IMG/VR virus record: IMGVR_UViG_3300032271_000994
Span: 1 to 44,514 of that record
Direction: 5' to 3' (one strand)
Length of the DNA: 44,514 nucleotides
Origin: a virus
Shown piece by piece: positions 24,096 to 32,607 of the stretch (position 1 is the first letter of the stretch; each line of letters begins with the position of its first letter). A model generated the notes under the pieces. The model was not told where the DNA came from. It searched no databases and saw only the letters and a list, made by a program, of their open reading frames with translations. The translations under genes were made by a program, and so were the position numbers.

Positions 24096-25121
24096 TCACT
24101 CCATTACAAACAATTTGTTTGCAACAACTTGAGGTTGAGCTTGGTTCAAAACGCGCCAGGCATTCTGGGGGTCACGCGCCATAATTTCATTGAAGCCGCC
24201 CCAGAAGTTTTCAGGTTGCTGAGGAGCATCAGCTGAAGGGGGAGCAGGGAAGTTGCCGATGTTAGCCATGGCAGGCTGAGTCGGATAACCAGGACGCTCA
24301 AGTTCCGCCGTGCTTTCGTACACAGGATACGGACCTTCGGGACCAAAGAACCGCAGCGTGTAATCGCTAAGGGTGTCAGGATTGGTCAGGATTTCGTTGT
24401 AAGCCAGGTTCTCCTGGTGCTCATTAACCGCAAAGTTGGCATAACCACCCAGGGTAGCAGTAGCCTCATTGCCCCAAGCAACAGCACTATCCAACATTCC
24501 TTCAAGTTGAAGGGCGTAGTTATTTAGAATTCCGGGTGCTTCCTTTCCGAACGCGTCCAGAACTTGGCGTGTTTCGTTGCTTAGGTTGTAGTAATCCGCG
24601 ATTGCCAGGTCCACTTCCCGTGCTTCCACTGCCGGTAAGGGCATTGAGGATGTTTGGGAATAATTGGGCGATAAGCCCTGGCTGGGATACGAGGTCTGCA
24701 TCCCCAATGGTTGCAAACCCTGGGGGCTGCTGGGCACCCCATAGTTGGCCGGGGCGTACTGAGTCGTCGGTGTCGACGGTTGACCCTGGAAGGGGGATTG
24801 GACTGGAGCGCTCAGTAGGTTGACCACCTTGTTGAACGCCGATTCCCATGGGTTGCTGACCGGTGCTTCCTGAGAGGGCACCGAGTAGTTCGGTTGGGAT
24901 TGGGGGGCGTACTGAGTAGGGGCGTATTGGTAGTTGGGGGTCGCCTGAGGTACCGCTTGGGGGTAACTCGTACCCACCTGATACGCCTGGGGCGCCGGCG
25001 CTTGCTGATAGCTGGGAGCCACCGCTTGCGTCGGAGTCGGAGCCGCCATCACGTAGCTGCTTGGTGCTACTGACGGTGCTTGGCTCGTCTGTGGGATCGA
25101 TTGGACGGTAGCGTCCTGCAT
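24096..25121 (-). CDS. Scaffold-like head protein, 5' 600 nt overlapping the portal gene
   Basis: 341 residues. ATG 25121 is preceded by AAGGAG with a 7-base spacer, a near-perfect ribosome site lying inside the portal frame. Residues 1-200 are Pro/Gln/Ala/Tyr-rich (VAPSYQQAPAPQAYQVG) and overlap the portal C-terminus in the +1 frame. Residues 200-341 are independent of the portal and include helices (APGILNNYALQLEGMLDSAV, EHQENLAYNEIL). Size, composition and place between portal and coat suit a capsid scaffold, but no family was recognised. Downstream ATGs exist (for example 24641) but lack a comparable ribosome site. Confidence 0.75.
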   Translation of the reverse strand: MQDATVQSIPQTSQAPSVAPSSYVMAAPTPTQAVAPSYQQAPAPQAYQVGTSYPQAVPQATPNYQYAPTQYAPQSQPNYSVPSQEAPVSNPWESAFNKVVNLLSAPVQSPFQGQPSTPTTQYAPANYGVPSSPQGLQPLGMQTSYPSQGLSPNYSQTSSMPLPAVEAREVDLAIADYYNLSNETRQVLDAFGKEAPGILNNYALQLEGMLDSAVAWGNEATATLGGYANFAVNEHQENLAYNEILTNPDTLSDYTLRFFGPEGPYPVYESTAELERPGYPTQPAMANIGNFPAPPSADAPQQPENFWGGFNEIMARDPQNAWRVLNQAQPQVVANKLFVME

Positions 25122-26874
25122 AGCTCATCTCCTTTTGTAATGCTTCTAAGGTTCGATACAGATACGGTGTTAGATCCAGCCTTGGATCCGCAGCCATCGG
25201 AAGATCCGGTGACTCCGGGTGGGGGGTCTGCATCATTCCACCCACAAGGCGGGCAAATTGAGAAAATGCATTCTGCAATTCACCAACCATCCTGAACGGG
25301 AAACCGCTTAACATAGCGGCTCGTTCCTCATCCGTTTTTGACGGAAAGAGAAACTTCAGTGCTTCAATGCTATCAACACCTAACTCCTGAAGGTTTCTTA
25401 CGACAATAGAGTTATTCAAAACATCTTGTGTAGATTCCTCATACACAGGGCCAGTCCAACGCCAAAGGACCGTGAGATCACCATCGGGAATTAAACCTGT
25501 GACGCCTGGAGGAACAATTTTAGTGTTCATGCAGGCCATCATTATTTGTTTGACTTTTTCATCAAACCCAATCATGGCCTCTTTGTACGCTTGATTTTCC
25601 TCCGGTGGAGCATTCTCAGGTGGTTCCACAGGCTCCTCAAAGCCTGCGGCATGTGCTAACGATGCCCTGAACAATCTTTCTTCTTGAAAAATAATTAACT
25701 CAAGACAACGCGCAATGCCGTAAGTATAAATAGCAGTAGCTTTTTTCTTTGATGTAGCAGCAACACGACCAAATAATGATTTGTATTCTGTTGCAGTTAC
25801 GCCTGCTGAAATAGATAATTCATCTACACCACCAAGTGCAGTTCGAATCTCTTCTCGGTAAGTACGGGCAAACGCATTTTGGTCGCCAGTAATAGCATCT
25901 GGAACAATGTAACCAACCCGATCATTTGGCTCTAGGTTTGCAATGACCCTTGGTACACGAATCTGACCATCTACACTACTGCGTCCAATGGGATCAGCTT
26001 TAAACGTAGATCGGCTTAGTGCTCCCAAGCTGCCAAATCCTGAGTTTGCCGCAATAGATGGTCGCTGAACTGCAGAGTCTGCGCCTGACTCCATAAGGTC
26101 AGTCTTGGGCCTGGAAGAAAGAAGTGTTGGGTTACCAAAAAACTGAACATTTTTCCGCATGGTGCGGACTAATTCATCATGCGTAGTGATGTGTGAAGCA
26201 AATGCATCAAATTCGCCAGTGCCTTCAGTTGAGAATCCCTTGGGATTATTAAAAATTTCTACGCAGGGAATAAATCCGAGGGTGTTATCAAATGTCTTTG
26301 TTCTGCCAAGGGCTGTATAGTTGGGCATGTCAAAAGACATCTCGCCTTCTGAATGCGTTTCTTCAATGGTTCGACGCTTAATTGAAAGCCTGATGTAACG
26401 CTTAGCTCCTTGCGCACCAAGGGTTTGCGTGCCCGTAATATTGCTTACAGCGATGTTGTCACCAAAGCCGTTACCCTTCTTAACTTTGTAGCTGTAAATG
26501 ATTACGACTTCATCAAGCTGGCCATCAACGTTGTAATAACTACGGTATTCATGGTTGCGAAAATAATACAGGCGATAGTTGGACTGAGTAGGGCGAATGT
26601 AAAAAATGCCTTTTCCATCACACAAAAAGTAGTCCCAAATGGAATCAAGCCTGGTGTCTAGCTGGTTGTATTTGACAACTCGATCCAGAAAATCTTTGCG
26701 TTGGTTACCAAAATTATCTTGGGAGGGGAAAAATTCAACACCCTGGCGGATGCCAAACATCTTCATCTGAGACAAATGAGACCCAACAACCATGGTATCG
26801 ACGTGCGCCGACCCATCTTTTTCGACCGTTGCGTCAATAATTTCTTTTAATCTGGCTTTTGCATCGACCGCCAT
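24520..26874 (-). CDS. Portal protein
   Basis: 784 residues. The body (about 1-560) looks like a phage portal: a helical N-terminus, LDSIWDYFLCDGKGIFYIR, the YNVDGQLDEVVIIYSYKV strands, and a long helical stem/crown region with GVDELSISAGVTATEYKSLF and a later conserved-looking DLTVLWRWTGPVYEEST. The last ~200 residues, from about residue 585, are Ser/Gly/Pro/Gln-rich and disordered-looking and overlap the scaffold-like gene for 602 bases in a different frame. Portals form the packaging channel at one capsid vertex. It is downstream of TerL in the standard order. Confidence 0.8.
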   Translation of the reverse strand: MAVDAKARLKEIIDATVEKDGSAHVDTMVVGSHLSQMKMFGIRQGVEFFPSQDNFGNQRKDFLDRVVKYNQLDTRLDSIWDYFLCDGKGIFYIRPTQSNYRLYYFRNHEYRSYYNVDGQLDEVVIIYSYKVKKGNGFGDNIAVSNITGTQTLGAQGAKRYIRLSIKRRTIEETHSEGEMSFDMPNYTALGRTKTFDNTLGFIPCVEIFNNPKGFSTEGTGEFDAFASHITTHDELVRTMRKNVQFFGNPTLLSSRPKTDLMESGADSAVQRPSIAANSGFGSLGALSRSTFKADPIGRSSVDGQIRVPRVIANLEPNDRVGYIVPDAITGDQNAFARTYREEIRTALGGVDELSISAGVTATEYKSLFGRVAATSKKKATAIYTYGIARCLELIIFQEERLFRASLAHAAGFEEPVEPPENAPPEENQAYKEAMIGFDEKVKQIMMACMNTKIVPPGVTGLIPDGDLTVLWRWTGPVYEESTQDVLNNSIVVRNLQELGVDSIEALKFLFPSKTDEERAAMLSGFPFRMVGELQNAFSQFARLVGGMMQTPHPESPDLPMAADPRLDLTPYLYRTLEALQKEMSYAGRYRPIDPTDEPSTVSSTKQLRDGGSDSDASGGSQLSASAGAPGVSGGYELPPSGTSGDPQLPIRPYSVRPPIPTELLGALSGSTGQQPMGIGVQQGGQPTERSSPIPLPGSTVDTDDSVRPGQLWGAQQPPGFATIGDADLVSQPGLIAQLFPNILNALTGSGSTGSGPGNRGLLQPKQRNTPSSGRVRKGSTRNSK

Positions 26875-26914
26875 TAACTATTAGCCCCTTTATCTTTGTG
26901 TATACTAGCAGTTT

Positions 26915-27262
26915 TTAGGAAACCATTTTGTTTTGAAACCCTGCCGGCAGTTGCTGTAAATATTGTTGGCCGTATTGCGGGCCAGCAAAGAAGCTTGCAT
27001 TCCCCATAGGGACTTGTCCATTCAACAACTGCGCAAAAGGAATGCCTTGCGTTGGAATAGCTGGCTGTCCTTGATAATCTGATGGCTGCATGGGACGCAC
27101 TGGAACTTCTTCTACGCCACCACCGGGGCGGTAACCTGGTTGCCTAAATGCGCCACCACGGTTTAGTTGACCAGGCAAGGGAAGCTGAATGCCCGCAAGA
27201 TTACCGTAAGGATTTAAATTACCTGGTGCCCCGGGGACATTTTGTTCACCTGTGTAATACAT
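26915..27262 (-). CDS. Small Pro/Gly/Gln-rich protein
   Basis: 115 residues, low complexity (YYTGEQNVPGAPGNLNPYGN; PVRPMQPSDYQGQPAIP), no hydrophobic segment and few charges. One of many such proteins in the 26-38 kb block. Not recognised; a virion accessory role is likely from context. Confidence 0.65.
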   Translation of the reverse strand: MYYTGEQNVPGAPGNLNPYGNLAGIQLPLPGQLNRGGAFRQPGYRPGGGVEEVPVRPMQPSDYQGQPAIPTQGIPFAQLLNGQVPMGNASFFAGPQYGQQYLQQLPAGFQNKMVS

Positions 27263-27286
27263 TTAATTTTTTCCGTTGTTTTTATT

Positions 27287-27469
27287 TTACTCTTCTATAA
27301 CCTCGTACCCAGCGCTGTCGTTAAGTTTGCTTAGGATAACACCGTTTCCCTTTAGTTTCCATTCCAGGATATCGCCCTCTTGCCAACCAAGGGTTTCTAT
27401 GATGTCCTCTGGAAAAATAATAAACGATTCCCCGTTGTCGTCTTCTTGTACTTCCAAGATGTAGCTCAT
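27287..27469 (-). CDS. AbrB/SpoVT-like swapped-hairpin protein
   Basis: 60 residues from ATG 27469. The sequence ESFIIFPEDIIETLGWQEGD followed by ILEWKLKGNGVILSKL has the beta-helix-beta order of AbrB/SpoVT DNA-binding domains (..iPkeirealgikeGDkle...). In bacteria these dimerise and bind DNA as transition-state regulators or antitoxins. No toxin gene is visible beside it, so a phage regulatory role is more likely. A TTG at 27499 could extend it by 10 residues into the upstream gene. Confidence 0.7.
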   Translation of the reverse strand: MSYILEVQEDDNGESFIIFPEDIIETLGWQEGDILEWKLKGNGVILSKLNDSAGYEVIEE

Positions 27470-27473
27470 GTGT

Positions 27474-27704
27474 TCAAAGCCTTTCAATAAGCTTATCAAG
27501 TTTCATGTTAATTTGTTTAAAATTATCTTGCATTTGTTGTAGCTCACGAAGGAAATCAACTTTTAAAACGTACTCTAATGGCATGCGGTTGATCTGTTCC
27601 TGAAGAAAATCTATTCTTTTTTCGTTTTCCAGGATACGTTCATATAGTGCTTGAAGGCAATCCTGGGACCTCCCAAAGAAACCGTTGCTATTAAAAGAGG
27701 CCAC
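27474..27704 (-). CDS. Small coiled-coil protein
   Basis: 76 residues, almost wholly heptad-patterned helix (LQALYERILENEKRIDFLQE; MQDNFKQINMKLDKLIERL). The first in-frame start is GTG 27704 without a visible ribosome site, so the start is uncertain. Located directly after TerL. Could be an oligomerising accessory protein; not recognised. Confidence 0.6.
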   Translation of the reverse strand: MASFNSNGFFGRSQDCLQALYERILENEKRIDFLQEQINRMPLEYVLKVDFLRELQQMQDNFKQINMKLDKLIERL

Positions 27705-27740
27705 AGGAGGTGTTGCTTTTATTTTCTTTTATTGTACTAT

Positions 27741-29267
27741 TTAGTAATCAAGGTGAAGGTCTCCTTTCCTTGCCAAACCCGTAACTAACCAGACGAGAGC
27801 GTCGACACAATCGTCATGCCCACTTACTCCGAAGTTTGTGAGTTCCTCGAAGAGATTAGTGAAGTTTCTAAACCGATTGAAGATGATTTTGCGATCTTCA
27901 AACATGCCTATAATGCCACGGAATCGTGCAAGCTTATCTGCACGGAACCCCTTCACTGGATGCCAAATCAAGTTATAGAGACCTTCGTTATTTAAACAAA
28001 CTCGTTTAAAGTCTGCCTCCAGGGAAGCCTGGTATTGCACAGCTTCTGACCAAACATCACAAGTGGAGTAAGTTGGAAAATAATTGCCATTGGCATCTTG
28101 ACCAACAATAGACCAATCATTAAGTAATTCCTTGAGTGCATCTAATTTTTCTAGGTTGCCCATAACGCGAATACGTCTGTAATCAATAATGTGTATTACA
28201 TCTCCTATTCGCCCACCAAGTACAAATACCGTGTAATCATTTTTCTCTTTAATACCAGCAGAAAGGTCGACGCCAATTCCCAAGGCATCAAACTCTGTTG
28301 CAATTTCTGCCTTGACAATAAGTTCTGGCGCCAACGAGAGTTCATTTTGTCTGACAATTTGATTCATGTATTGAAACGAAAAAGCAATAGGCGCTTGTCG
28401 TTTCTTTTCCTTTAGATAATCTAACGGCCACTGAGACGGCCAGTAGGAAAGTTCTTCTCCTGTTTTGGGATCATTTTGAATTGCAGAGAGAATGATCTGT
28501 GTCCAATTGTTCTGTTCATTAAATGTTGTTGCATGAATATCGTCATGCCTAAATCTAGTGCCAAGACAAATCGCACGAGCACCTTCAAACATAGTGGGAG
28601 AAATAACTGCGTTCCAGTTGTCTTGCATTGTTTTGCGAATGTCAGGATTACTAATGTCCGCAGAAGATTTAATAGGGTCATCAATACAGACCAGGTGCGA
28701 ACGCTTGGAGGTAACTGAACCTTTTAGGCCAGCAGCACATAAGGTAAACTGTTCATCACCAGTAGTATCAATGCCTGCAAAGCGGTGGTCAATCGACCAA
28801 TACTCATTGCTGGTTACGTTTTTTAGCAACCGAACCGTTGGGAATACTTCTTGATATCGTTTGCTTTCGATGATTCGTTTAATGGTTGCTGACTTGGATC
28901 GCGCAATGTCTACGGTATAAGAAAGATAAAGAATTTGTAGTGGCTTCTTAGCAGTAGTATGTACACCAATTGCCCATGCCGTAAATAAACCTAAAATTGT
29001 ACTCTTGGCTGAGCCCCTGGGGGCAAGCAAATCAATATTGGGTCCGCCTATTTTTATAAGACAAGAGCTATCGTTATTTGTTACAAAATGTTTATGCCAA
29101 TCTTTATGGTGGTCGGCTGGAGGTTTATCAGCTACGTAGTCACAAAAGTAGCCAAAGTCATCCCGAGCCCTTTCAATTTGCTCAATATTTCTTACTTCTT
29201 TGATTTGATGATTTTTAGCTACTGCACGCGCATTCCTACGATAAGCAAGATGAAGGTAGGAAGGCAT
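27741..29267 (-). CDS. terL: Large terminase subunit
   Basis: 508 residues. ATPase domain: Walker A-like APRGSAKST (residues 82-90), LYLSYTVDIARSKS, and Walker B LVCIDDP (192-198). Nuclease (RNase H fold) domain: GIGVDLSAGIKEKNDYTVFV with its first acidic residue, RRIRVMGNLEKL, and the late HDDCVDALVW acidic pair (about 485-494). TerL pumps DNA into the prohead through the portal and cuts it at headful or specific ends. It precedes the portal and coat genes in transcription order, as usual. Confidence 0.93.
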   Translation of the reverse strand: MPSYLHLAYRRNARAVAKNHQIKEVRNIEQIERARDDFGYFCDYVADKPPADHHKDWHKHFVTNNDSSCLIKIGGPNIDLLAPRGSAKSTILGLFTAWAIGVHTTAKKPLQILYLSYTVDIARSKSATIKRIIESKRYQEVFPTVRLLKNVTSNEYWSIDHRFAGIDTTGDEQFTLCAAGLKGSVTSKRSHLVCIDDPIKSSADISNPDIRKTMQDNWNAVISPTMFEGARAICLGTRFRHDDIHATTFNEQNNWTQIILSAIQNDPKTGEELSYWPSQWPLDYLKEKKRQAPIAFSFQYMNQIVRQNELSLAPELIVKAEIATEFDALGIGVDLSAGIKEKNDYTVFVLGGRIGDVIHIIDYRRIRVMGNLEKLDALKELLNDWSIVGQDANGNYFPTYSTCDVWSEAVQYQASLEADFKRVCLNNEGLYNLIWHPVKGFRADKLARFRGIIGMFEDRKIIFNRFRNFTNLFEELTNFGVSGHDDCVDALVWLVTGLARKGDLHLDY

Positions 29268-29299
29268 AAATAAGCTCTAGTCAGTATTCAAATACTAAC

Positions 29300-29452
29300 C
29301 TATTTCTTGGCTTTCTGTTCTTTATATTTACGTGCTTTTTCCAGGGCGGCTTTGCGTTTTTCTTTGTCATTCATGTCAGTGCCGTCCTCTTTCTTTGCTT
29401 CGTTCTTTGAGAAGTGCGAAAGAAGTTCTGGTGGCATCTTTGAACTAGACAT
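29300..29452 (-). CDS. Small Lys/Glu-rich protein (50 aa)
   Basis: ATG 29452 reads MSSSKMPPELLSHFSKNEAK and continues with a Lys/Glu-rich helix (RKAALEKARKYKEQKAKK) to TAG at 29300. The start shares a base with the stop of the upstream gene (TAATG). The PELLSHF then basic-helix pattern resembles small cyanophage proteins of unknown role lying next to terL. Confidence 0.7.
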   Translation of the reverse strand: MSSSKMPPELLSHFSKNEAKKEDGTDMNDKEKRKAALEKARKYKEQKAKK

Positions 29453-29949
29453 TAACCAAACGTACGATTTGAATACCCAGCACCCATGTTAATGCCCTGT
29501 GGGGGCCTTTGTCCAGGTCGCTGGCGCCTTGGGTCTTGCTGTTGATTTCCGGGGCCTTGTGGAGGATTCCCTGCGGCAGGTTGGGGACGCAGTGTTGTTT
29601 GTGGCGGTTGAGGTTGTTGGCCTTGGTTAGAGGCTACTGATTGGCTGCTGCCATCGCCACCAAACATTGCGGTGTAGTTAGGCTGTGGTGATGAAGGGAT
29701 ATTTTGTTGTGGTTGGCCGCCTCCCTGAGGGGCATTCTTTGCCATGTAATTGTTATATGCATCCAAGGCATTATCTCCACCGCCGCCATTACTTGGGCGA
29801 TTAGGTGGTTGACCAGGTTGCGCTTGGGCCTGCTGAGTTTGGCCTACGTTAGCAACCTGTTGCTTTGCCTTATCAAAAGCATTCTGATAAAAGCCGGGGG
29901 CTGTGCCGCCCCCGCCACCAGGAGTTGGATATTTAGATGTTGCGCCCAT
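29452..29949 (-). CDS. Pro/Gln/Gly-rich low-complexity protein
   Basis: 165 residues dominated by Gln, Pro, Gly and Asn (GQTQQAQAQPGQPPNRPSNG; PPQGPGNQQQDPRRQRPGQR). One YNNYMAKNAP-type short helix. Disordered in appearance; no domain. Sits just upstream of terL; likely a virion or assembly accessory. Confidence 0.65.
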   Translation of the reverse strand: MGATSKYPTPGGGGGTAPGFYQNAFDKAKQQVANVGQTQQAQAQPGQPPNRPSNGGGGDNALDAYNNYMAKNAPQGGGQPQQNIPSSPQPNYTAMFGGDGSSQSVASNQGQQPQPPQTTLRPQPAAGNPPQGPGNQQQDPRRQRPGQRPPQGINMGAGYSNRTFG

Positions 29950-29951
29950 GG

Positions 29952-30125
29952 TTACTTTTTAGTTTTCTTTTGCATTTCACGAAGACGAGCCATTTTGTCT
30001 TTCGGGTTTTCCTTGGGAGGAACTGCTTTGCCAGCGGAAGCTTTACCAGCAGGAGCCGGTTTGCCCTTGGGAGGCACAGCTTTACCAACGGGGGGCTTAC
30101 CTTTGGGCGGTACGGGAGCAGGCAT
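29952..30125 (-). CDS. Small Lys/Pro-rich repeat protein (57 aa)
   Basis: ATG 30125 to TAA at 29952. Residues 1-38 contain the unit PPKGKPxxGKA repeated about three times with variations, then a basic helix (ENPKDKMARLREMQKKTKK). Strongly positive, so it may contact DNA or RNA. It lies between two virion-block genes on the same strand. Confidence 0.65.
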   Translation of the reverse strand: MPAPVPPKGKPPVGKAVPPKGKPAPAGKASAGKAVPPKENPKDKMARLREMQKKTKK

Positions 30126-30156
30126 GGGATTTATGCTTTGTTTTTATTTTAAACGA

Positions 30157-30747
30157 TTATTCTTCTAATTGCATGCGTGCCCATACTGCCATTGTGGCTT
30201 CATGCAGCGGTGACTCAATGGGATCATCCTTGAAAATAAACATGATCTCTCGAATGGCGCGATCAGCGCCAGCCATTAAAAGGCCTTTGCGATCCTTGGA
30301 AGATGTAAATTCTTCCATCTGAATAATGGTGCCACGTAATTCTTTTTGCATTTGAGCAATACGTGCAACACCTGAGTCACGCTTTACTTCTCCGTCTTCA
30401 ACCGCCCCTCGAAGCTTGCGAATATCTTCTTGCATCTCATCAATTTCATCAGCCAATACCTTGCGGTAGTCCGGCTTTATGTATTGATCTTTAACCCATT
30501 CTTCACACGAAGTAATGCTTCCTCTATACCCAAGGAAGCGGGCATAAAGAAAACATTCAATTACGGAGTAACTTTCTTGTGCAAACGAACAGAATGACTC
30601 TTGTGTGGCAGAATCTAAATTGTCTACCCAAGAATCAAACAGTTCAATATCGATAAGCTTGTTGGGCCTGTTGATAGTTTCTTGCTTGATCTTGCTGACT
30701 GTACTCTTGTTTTTGGCCGGCAAGGGCTTGCTGCTGAGCGGTGACAT
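30157..30747 (-). CDS. Candidate small terminase subunit
   Basis: 196 residues, mainly helical and charged. The N-terminus is basic, then LFDSWVDNLDSATQESFCSF, a long heptad-like central helix (ADEIDEMQEDIRKLRGAVED) and a final acidic segment. Small terminases are helical, often have a coiled-coil oligomerisation core, and lie upstream of terL as here. The DNA-binding part is not obvious, so this is inference from place and shape. The start overlaps the upstream gene by 104 bases in another frame. Confidence 0.5.
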   Translation of the reverse strand: MSPLSSKPLPAKNKSTVSKIKQETINRPNKLIDIELFDSWVDNLDSATQESFCSFAQESYSVIECFLYARFLGYRGSITSCEEWVKDQYIKPDYRKVLADEIDEMQEDIRKLRGAVEDGEVKRDSGVARIAQMQKELRGTIIQMEEFTSSKDRKGLLMAGADRAIREIMFIFKDDPIESPLHEATMAVWARMQLEE

Positions 30748-30958
30748 CTTCTAATTTCTTTTTGGAATAAGAATATGCTACATCTGCAGCAGCTTTGTAC
30801 GTCTCTAAGGGAAAGTCTACTGAGCTACTAGAGGAACTAGTGTTGCCACTAGAAGTTTGACCACTGCTGCCAGAGGAAGCGGTGCCTGTGCCCGCGAAAG
30901 GATCTGCTTCCTTCCACGAACCAGTGTCGTCTTTATAGCCCCAGGTTTGAGTAGCCAC
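30644..30958 (-). CDS. Small Ser/Gly/Gln-rich protein
   Basis: 104 residues: ATQTWGYKDDTGSWKEADPF at the start, a Ser/Thr/Gly run (GTASSGSSGQTSSGNTSS), then a Gln-rich helix. Its 3' 104 bases overlap the candidate small terminase gene in another frame. Not recognised. Confidence 0.6.
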   Translation of the reverse strand: MATQTWGYKDDTGSWKEADPFAGTGTASSGSSGQTSSGNTSSSSSSVDFPLETYKAAADVAYSYSKKKLEDVTAQQQALAGQKQEYSQQDQARNYQQAQQAYRY

Positions 30959-30972
30959 TGTTTTCCTTTAAA

Positions 30973-31212
30973 TCAAAAGTTGCTCATCATCTGAGCAAGG
31001 CCTTGTGCGTAGATGTTGGGGCGAGCCGAAGTATCTTTGGCTTGTTGTTGACGAATCTTGGACTGCTCCAGGCGACCAAGAAGAGTCTGGAAGTCGCCAA
31101 GGGAGGCGGCACCCATGCCACCATACTGTTGCTGAAACTGCTGTTTATCAATAACGGCTTTGTCTTCTGCAGACATGCCTTGATAAATGGGATCGTTTTG
31201 GTAAGCAGTCAT
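30973..31212 (-). CDS. Small Gln-rich helical protein
   Basis: 79 residues, helical, Gln/Ala/Met-rich (QGMSAEDKAVIDKQQFQQQY; LLGRLEQSKIRQQQAKD). No motif. One of the small proteins between the Gly/Ala-rich virion block and terL. Confidence 0.65.
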   Translation of the reverse strand: MTAYQNDPIYQGMSAEDKAVIDKQQFQQQYGGMGAASLGDFQTLLGRLEQSKIRQQQAKDTSARPNIYAQGLAQMMSNF

Positions 31213-31255
31213 GTTTACGTTGTTGTTAGCTTTTTAAATTATAGCAAACTTAGGT

Positions 31256-32152
31256 TTAACTCCAAAAGCCTGCTGTCAAGTTAGACAATAATTGACCCTG
31301 TGTTCCAATCTTGGCAACAGCCTGTGTGCCTTCGTCTTTAATCTTCTGGACATCTTTATCAATTTGTCCTTGCAAGTTGGTAAGACCTGCATTGTACATA
31401 AAGTCGCGTTTTTGACGTTGCGAATCCTGGAACGCTTGAATTTCAGCAGGTGTACCAGTGACAGAAGAAGGTATTGTAGATGTGTTAATGCCAGTAGATT
31501 TTGTAAGATCACCAGCAAATGTAGGATCAAATGCAGGGTTGTAATTAAAAGTACGTTGACCGGTCTTTGTTTCTATGCCATCGACAGTTGTAGTGCCTTG
31601 CTTGCCATACATCGTGTCATAGTAGCTAGACAAATAATTGTCATTAAATTTATTTTGATATTCTTTACCACTCTTAATGGTGTTGGTTAGATCAGCAAGT
31701 TTATATTGGCCTGTTTTTGCTAGGTCTTGATAACTTTGGATTTCGGAAGCAGTTGCCTCGCGTCCCAGGATATCCTTATACGTTTGACCGGCTAGCTTTT
31801 GAAGGTTACCTGGCTGATCCTGGGTGTATTGAGTTGTAAAATCATTAATGTCTTTTTGAGAAAAACCAGTTCCTAGTTTGTATTTATCTGAATAATTTTG
31901 AAGTTGGTCTGATGCTCCTTTGGAGTCAATAAGGCCTGCATTGTATTGGTTGTGTAGATTGTTGAGAAATGTGTTGTAACCGGTTTGACCAGTGGCTTTA
32001 GTAGCATTGAGATCAAGCGTATCTTGATCTTCTTTATCTTGTGCTTTTTGATTAATTGCTTTCTGGTGCTCCAACATATATGTGTTATACGCCTGGACGG
32101 TAGGGTCGGGCGCAGGGGCCGCCGGTGCTGCATCTCCTCCGTACATTCCCAT
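31256..32152 (-). CDS. DUF4214-like protein
   Basis: 298 residues. An Ala/Pro-rich start and helical N-terminal part are followed at about residues 125-165 by YKDILGREATASEIQSYQDL and a Lys/Ser-rich helix with IKSGKEYQ. This matches the DUF4214 pattern (yrdiLGReaDaaGl..w...l..G.s....a..fi.S.Efq), often found in large surface or structural proteins. The C-terminal part is helical. A virion role fits the context; the domain's function is not established. Confidence 0.65.
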   Translation of the reverse strand: MGMYGGDAAPAAPAPDPTVQAYNTYMLEHQKAINQKAQDKEDQDTLDLNATKATGQTGYNTFLNNLHNQYNAGLIDSKGASDQLQNYSDKYKLGTGFSQKDINDFTTQYTQDQPGNLQKLAGQTYKDILGREATASEIQSYQDLAKTGQYKLADLTNTIKSGKEYQNKFNDNYLSSYYDTMYGKQGTTTVDGIETKTGQRTFNYNPAFDPTFAGDLTKSTGINTSTIPSSVTGTPAEIQAFQDSQRQKRDFMYNAGLTNLQGQIDKDVQKIKDEGTQAVAKIGTQGQLLSNLTAGFWS

Positions 32153-32154
32153 GA

Positions 32155-32607
32155 TTATTCCCCTAACTGTTTTTTAAACAGTTTACGAATGCTAACGTTT
32201 ACTTCTTTCATCTTACTATGTCCTTGAGTTAAAAATGCCACTAAAGGCAAAAGTTCATTTATGTAATCACGCAACACATGAGCGTAAATTTTATCTGTTA
32301 AATCGCCGTTGTCAAGAATGTTGCTTGCCTGCCAGGTGTTCCACAGAATTAAATGCTGGCCAAATAAAATTTTTTCATTATTGCGATAAAAAATATTACC
32401 TGGAATCAAAACAAACAAATACTCAATCAGTTTCATTAGTTGTTGCCTTGAAAATTCTTTGGGTTCATCTTGTATGTCATCAACAATTCGAGCAGCTGAT
32501 GCCATCAAGTGAAGATACTCCAAAGCGGCTTGGTTGCTACCAGCCGCTTCTTTGATGATAAAATCTACTTTAAGATCATTTGCGCGGCGTTCTTCAGGGC
32601 TGCTCAT
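32155..32607 (-). CDS. Helical unknown protein
   Basis: 150 residues, mostly helical with amphipathic and moderately hydrophobic stretches (LMKLIEYLFVLIPGNIFY; DYINELLPLVAFLTQGH). No typical membrane span. The start overlaps the stop of the methyltransferase gene by 4 bases (ATGA), so the two are probably translationally coupled. Function not recognised. Confidence 0.65.
   Translation of the reverse strand: MSSPEERRANDLKVDFIIKEAAGSNQAALEYLHLMASAARIVDDIQDEPKEFSRQQLMKLIEYLFVLIPGNIFYRNNEKILFGQHLILWNTWQASNILDNGDLTDKIYAHVLRDYINELLPLVAFLTQGHSKMKEVNVSIRKLFKKQLGE

Noticed and set aside
27287-27469. Toxin-antitoxin pair based on the AbrB-like protein
   Set aside because: The neighbours are a coiled-coil protein and a Pro/Gly-rich protein; no toxin fold is recognisable on either side.
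30644-30747. Frameshift or sequencing error joining the candidate small terminase to the upstream protein
   Set aside because: Both frames have their own ATG and different composition, and the 104-base overlap is comparable to other overlaps in this block.
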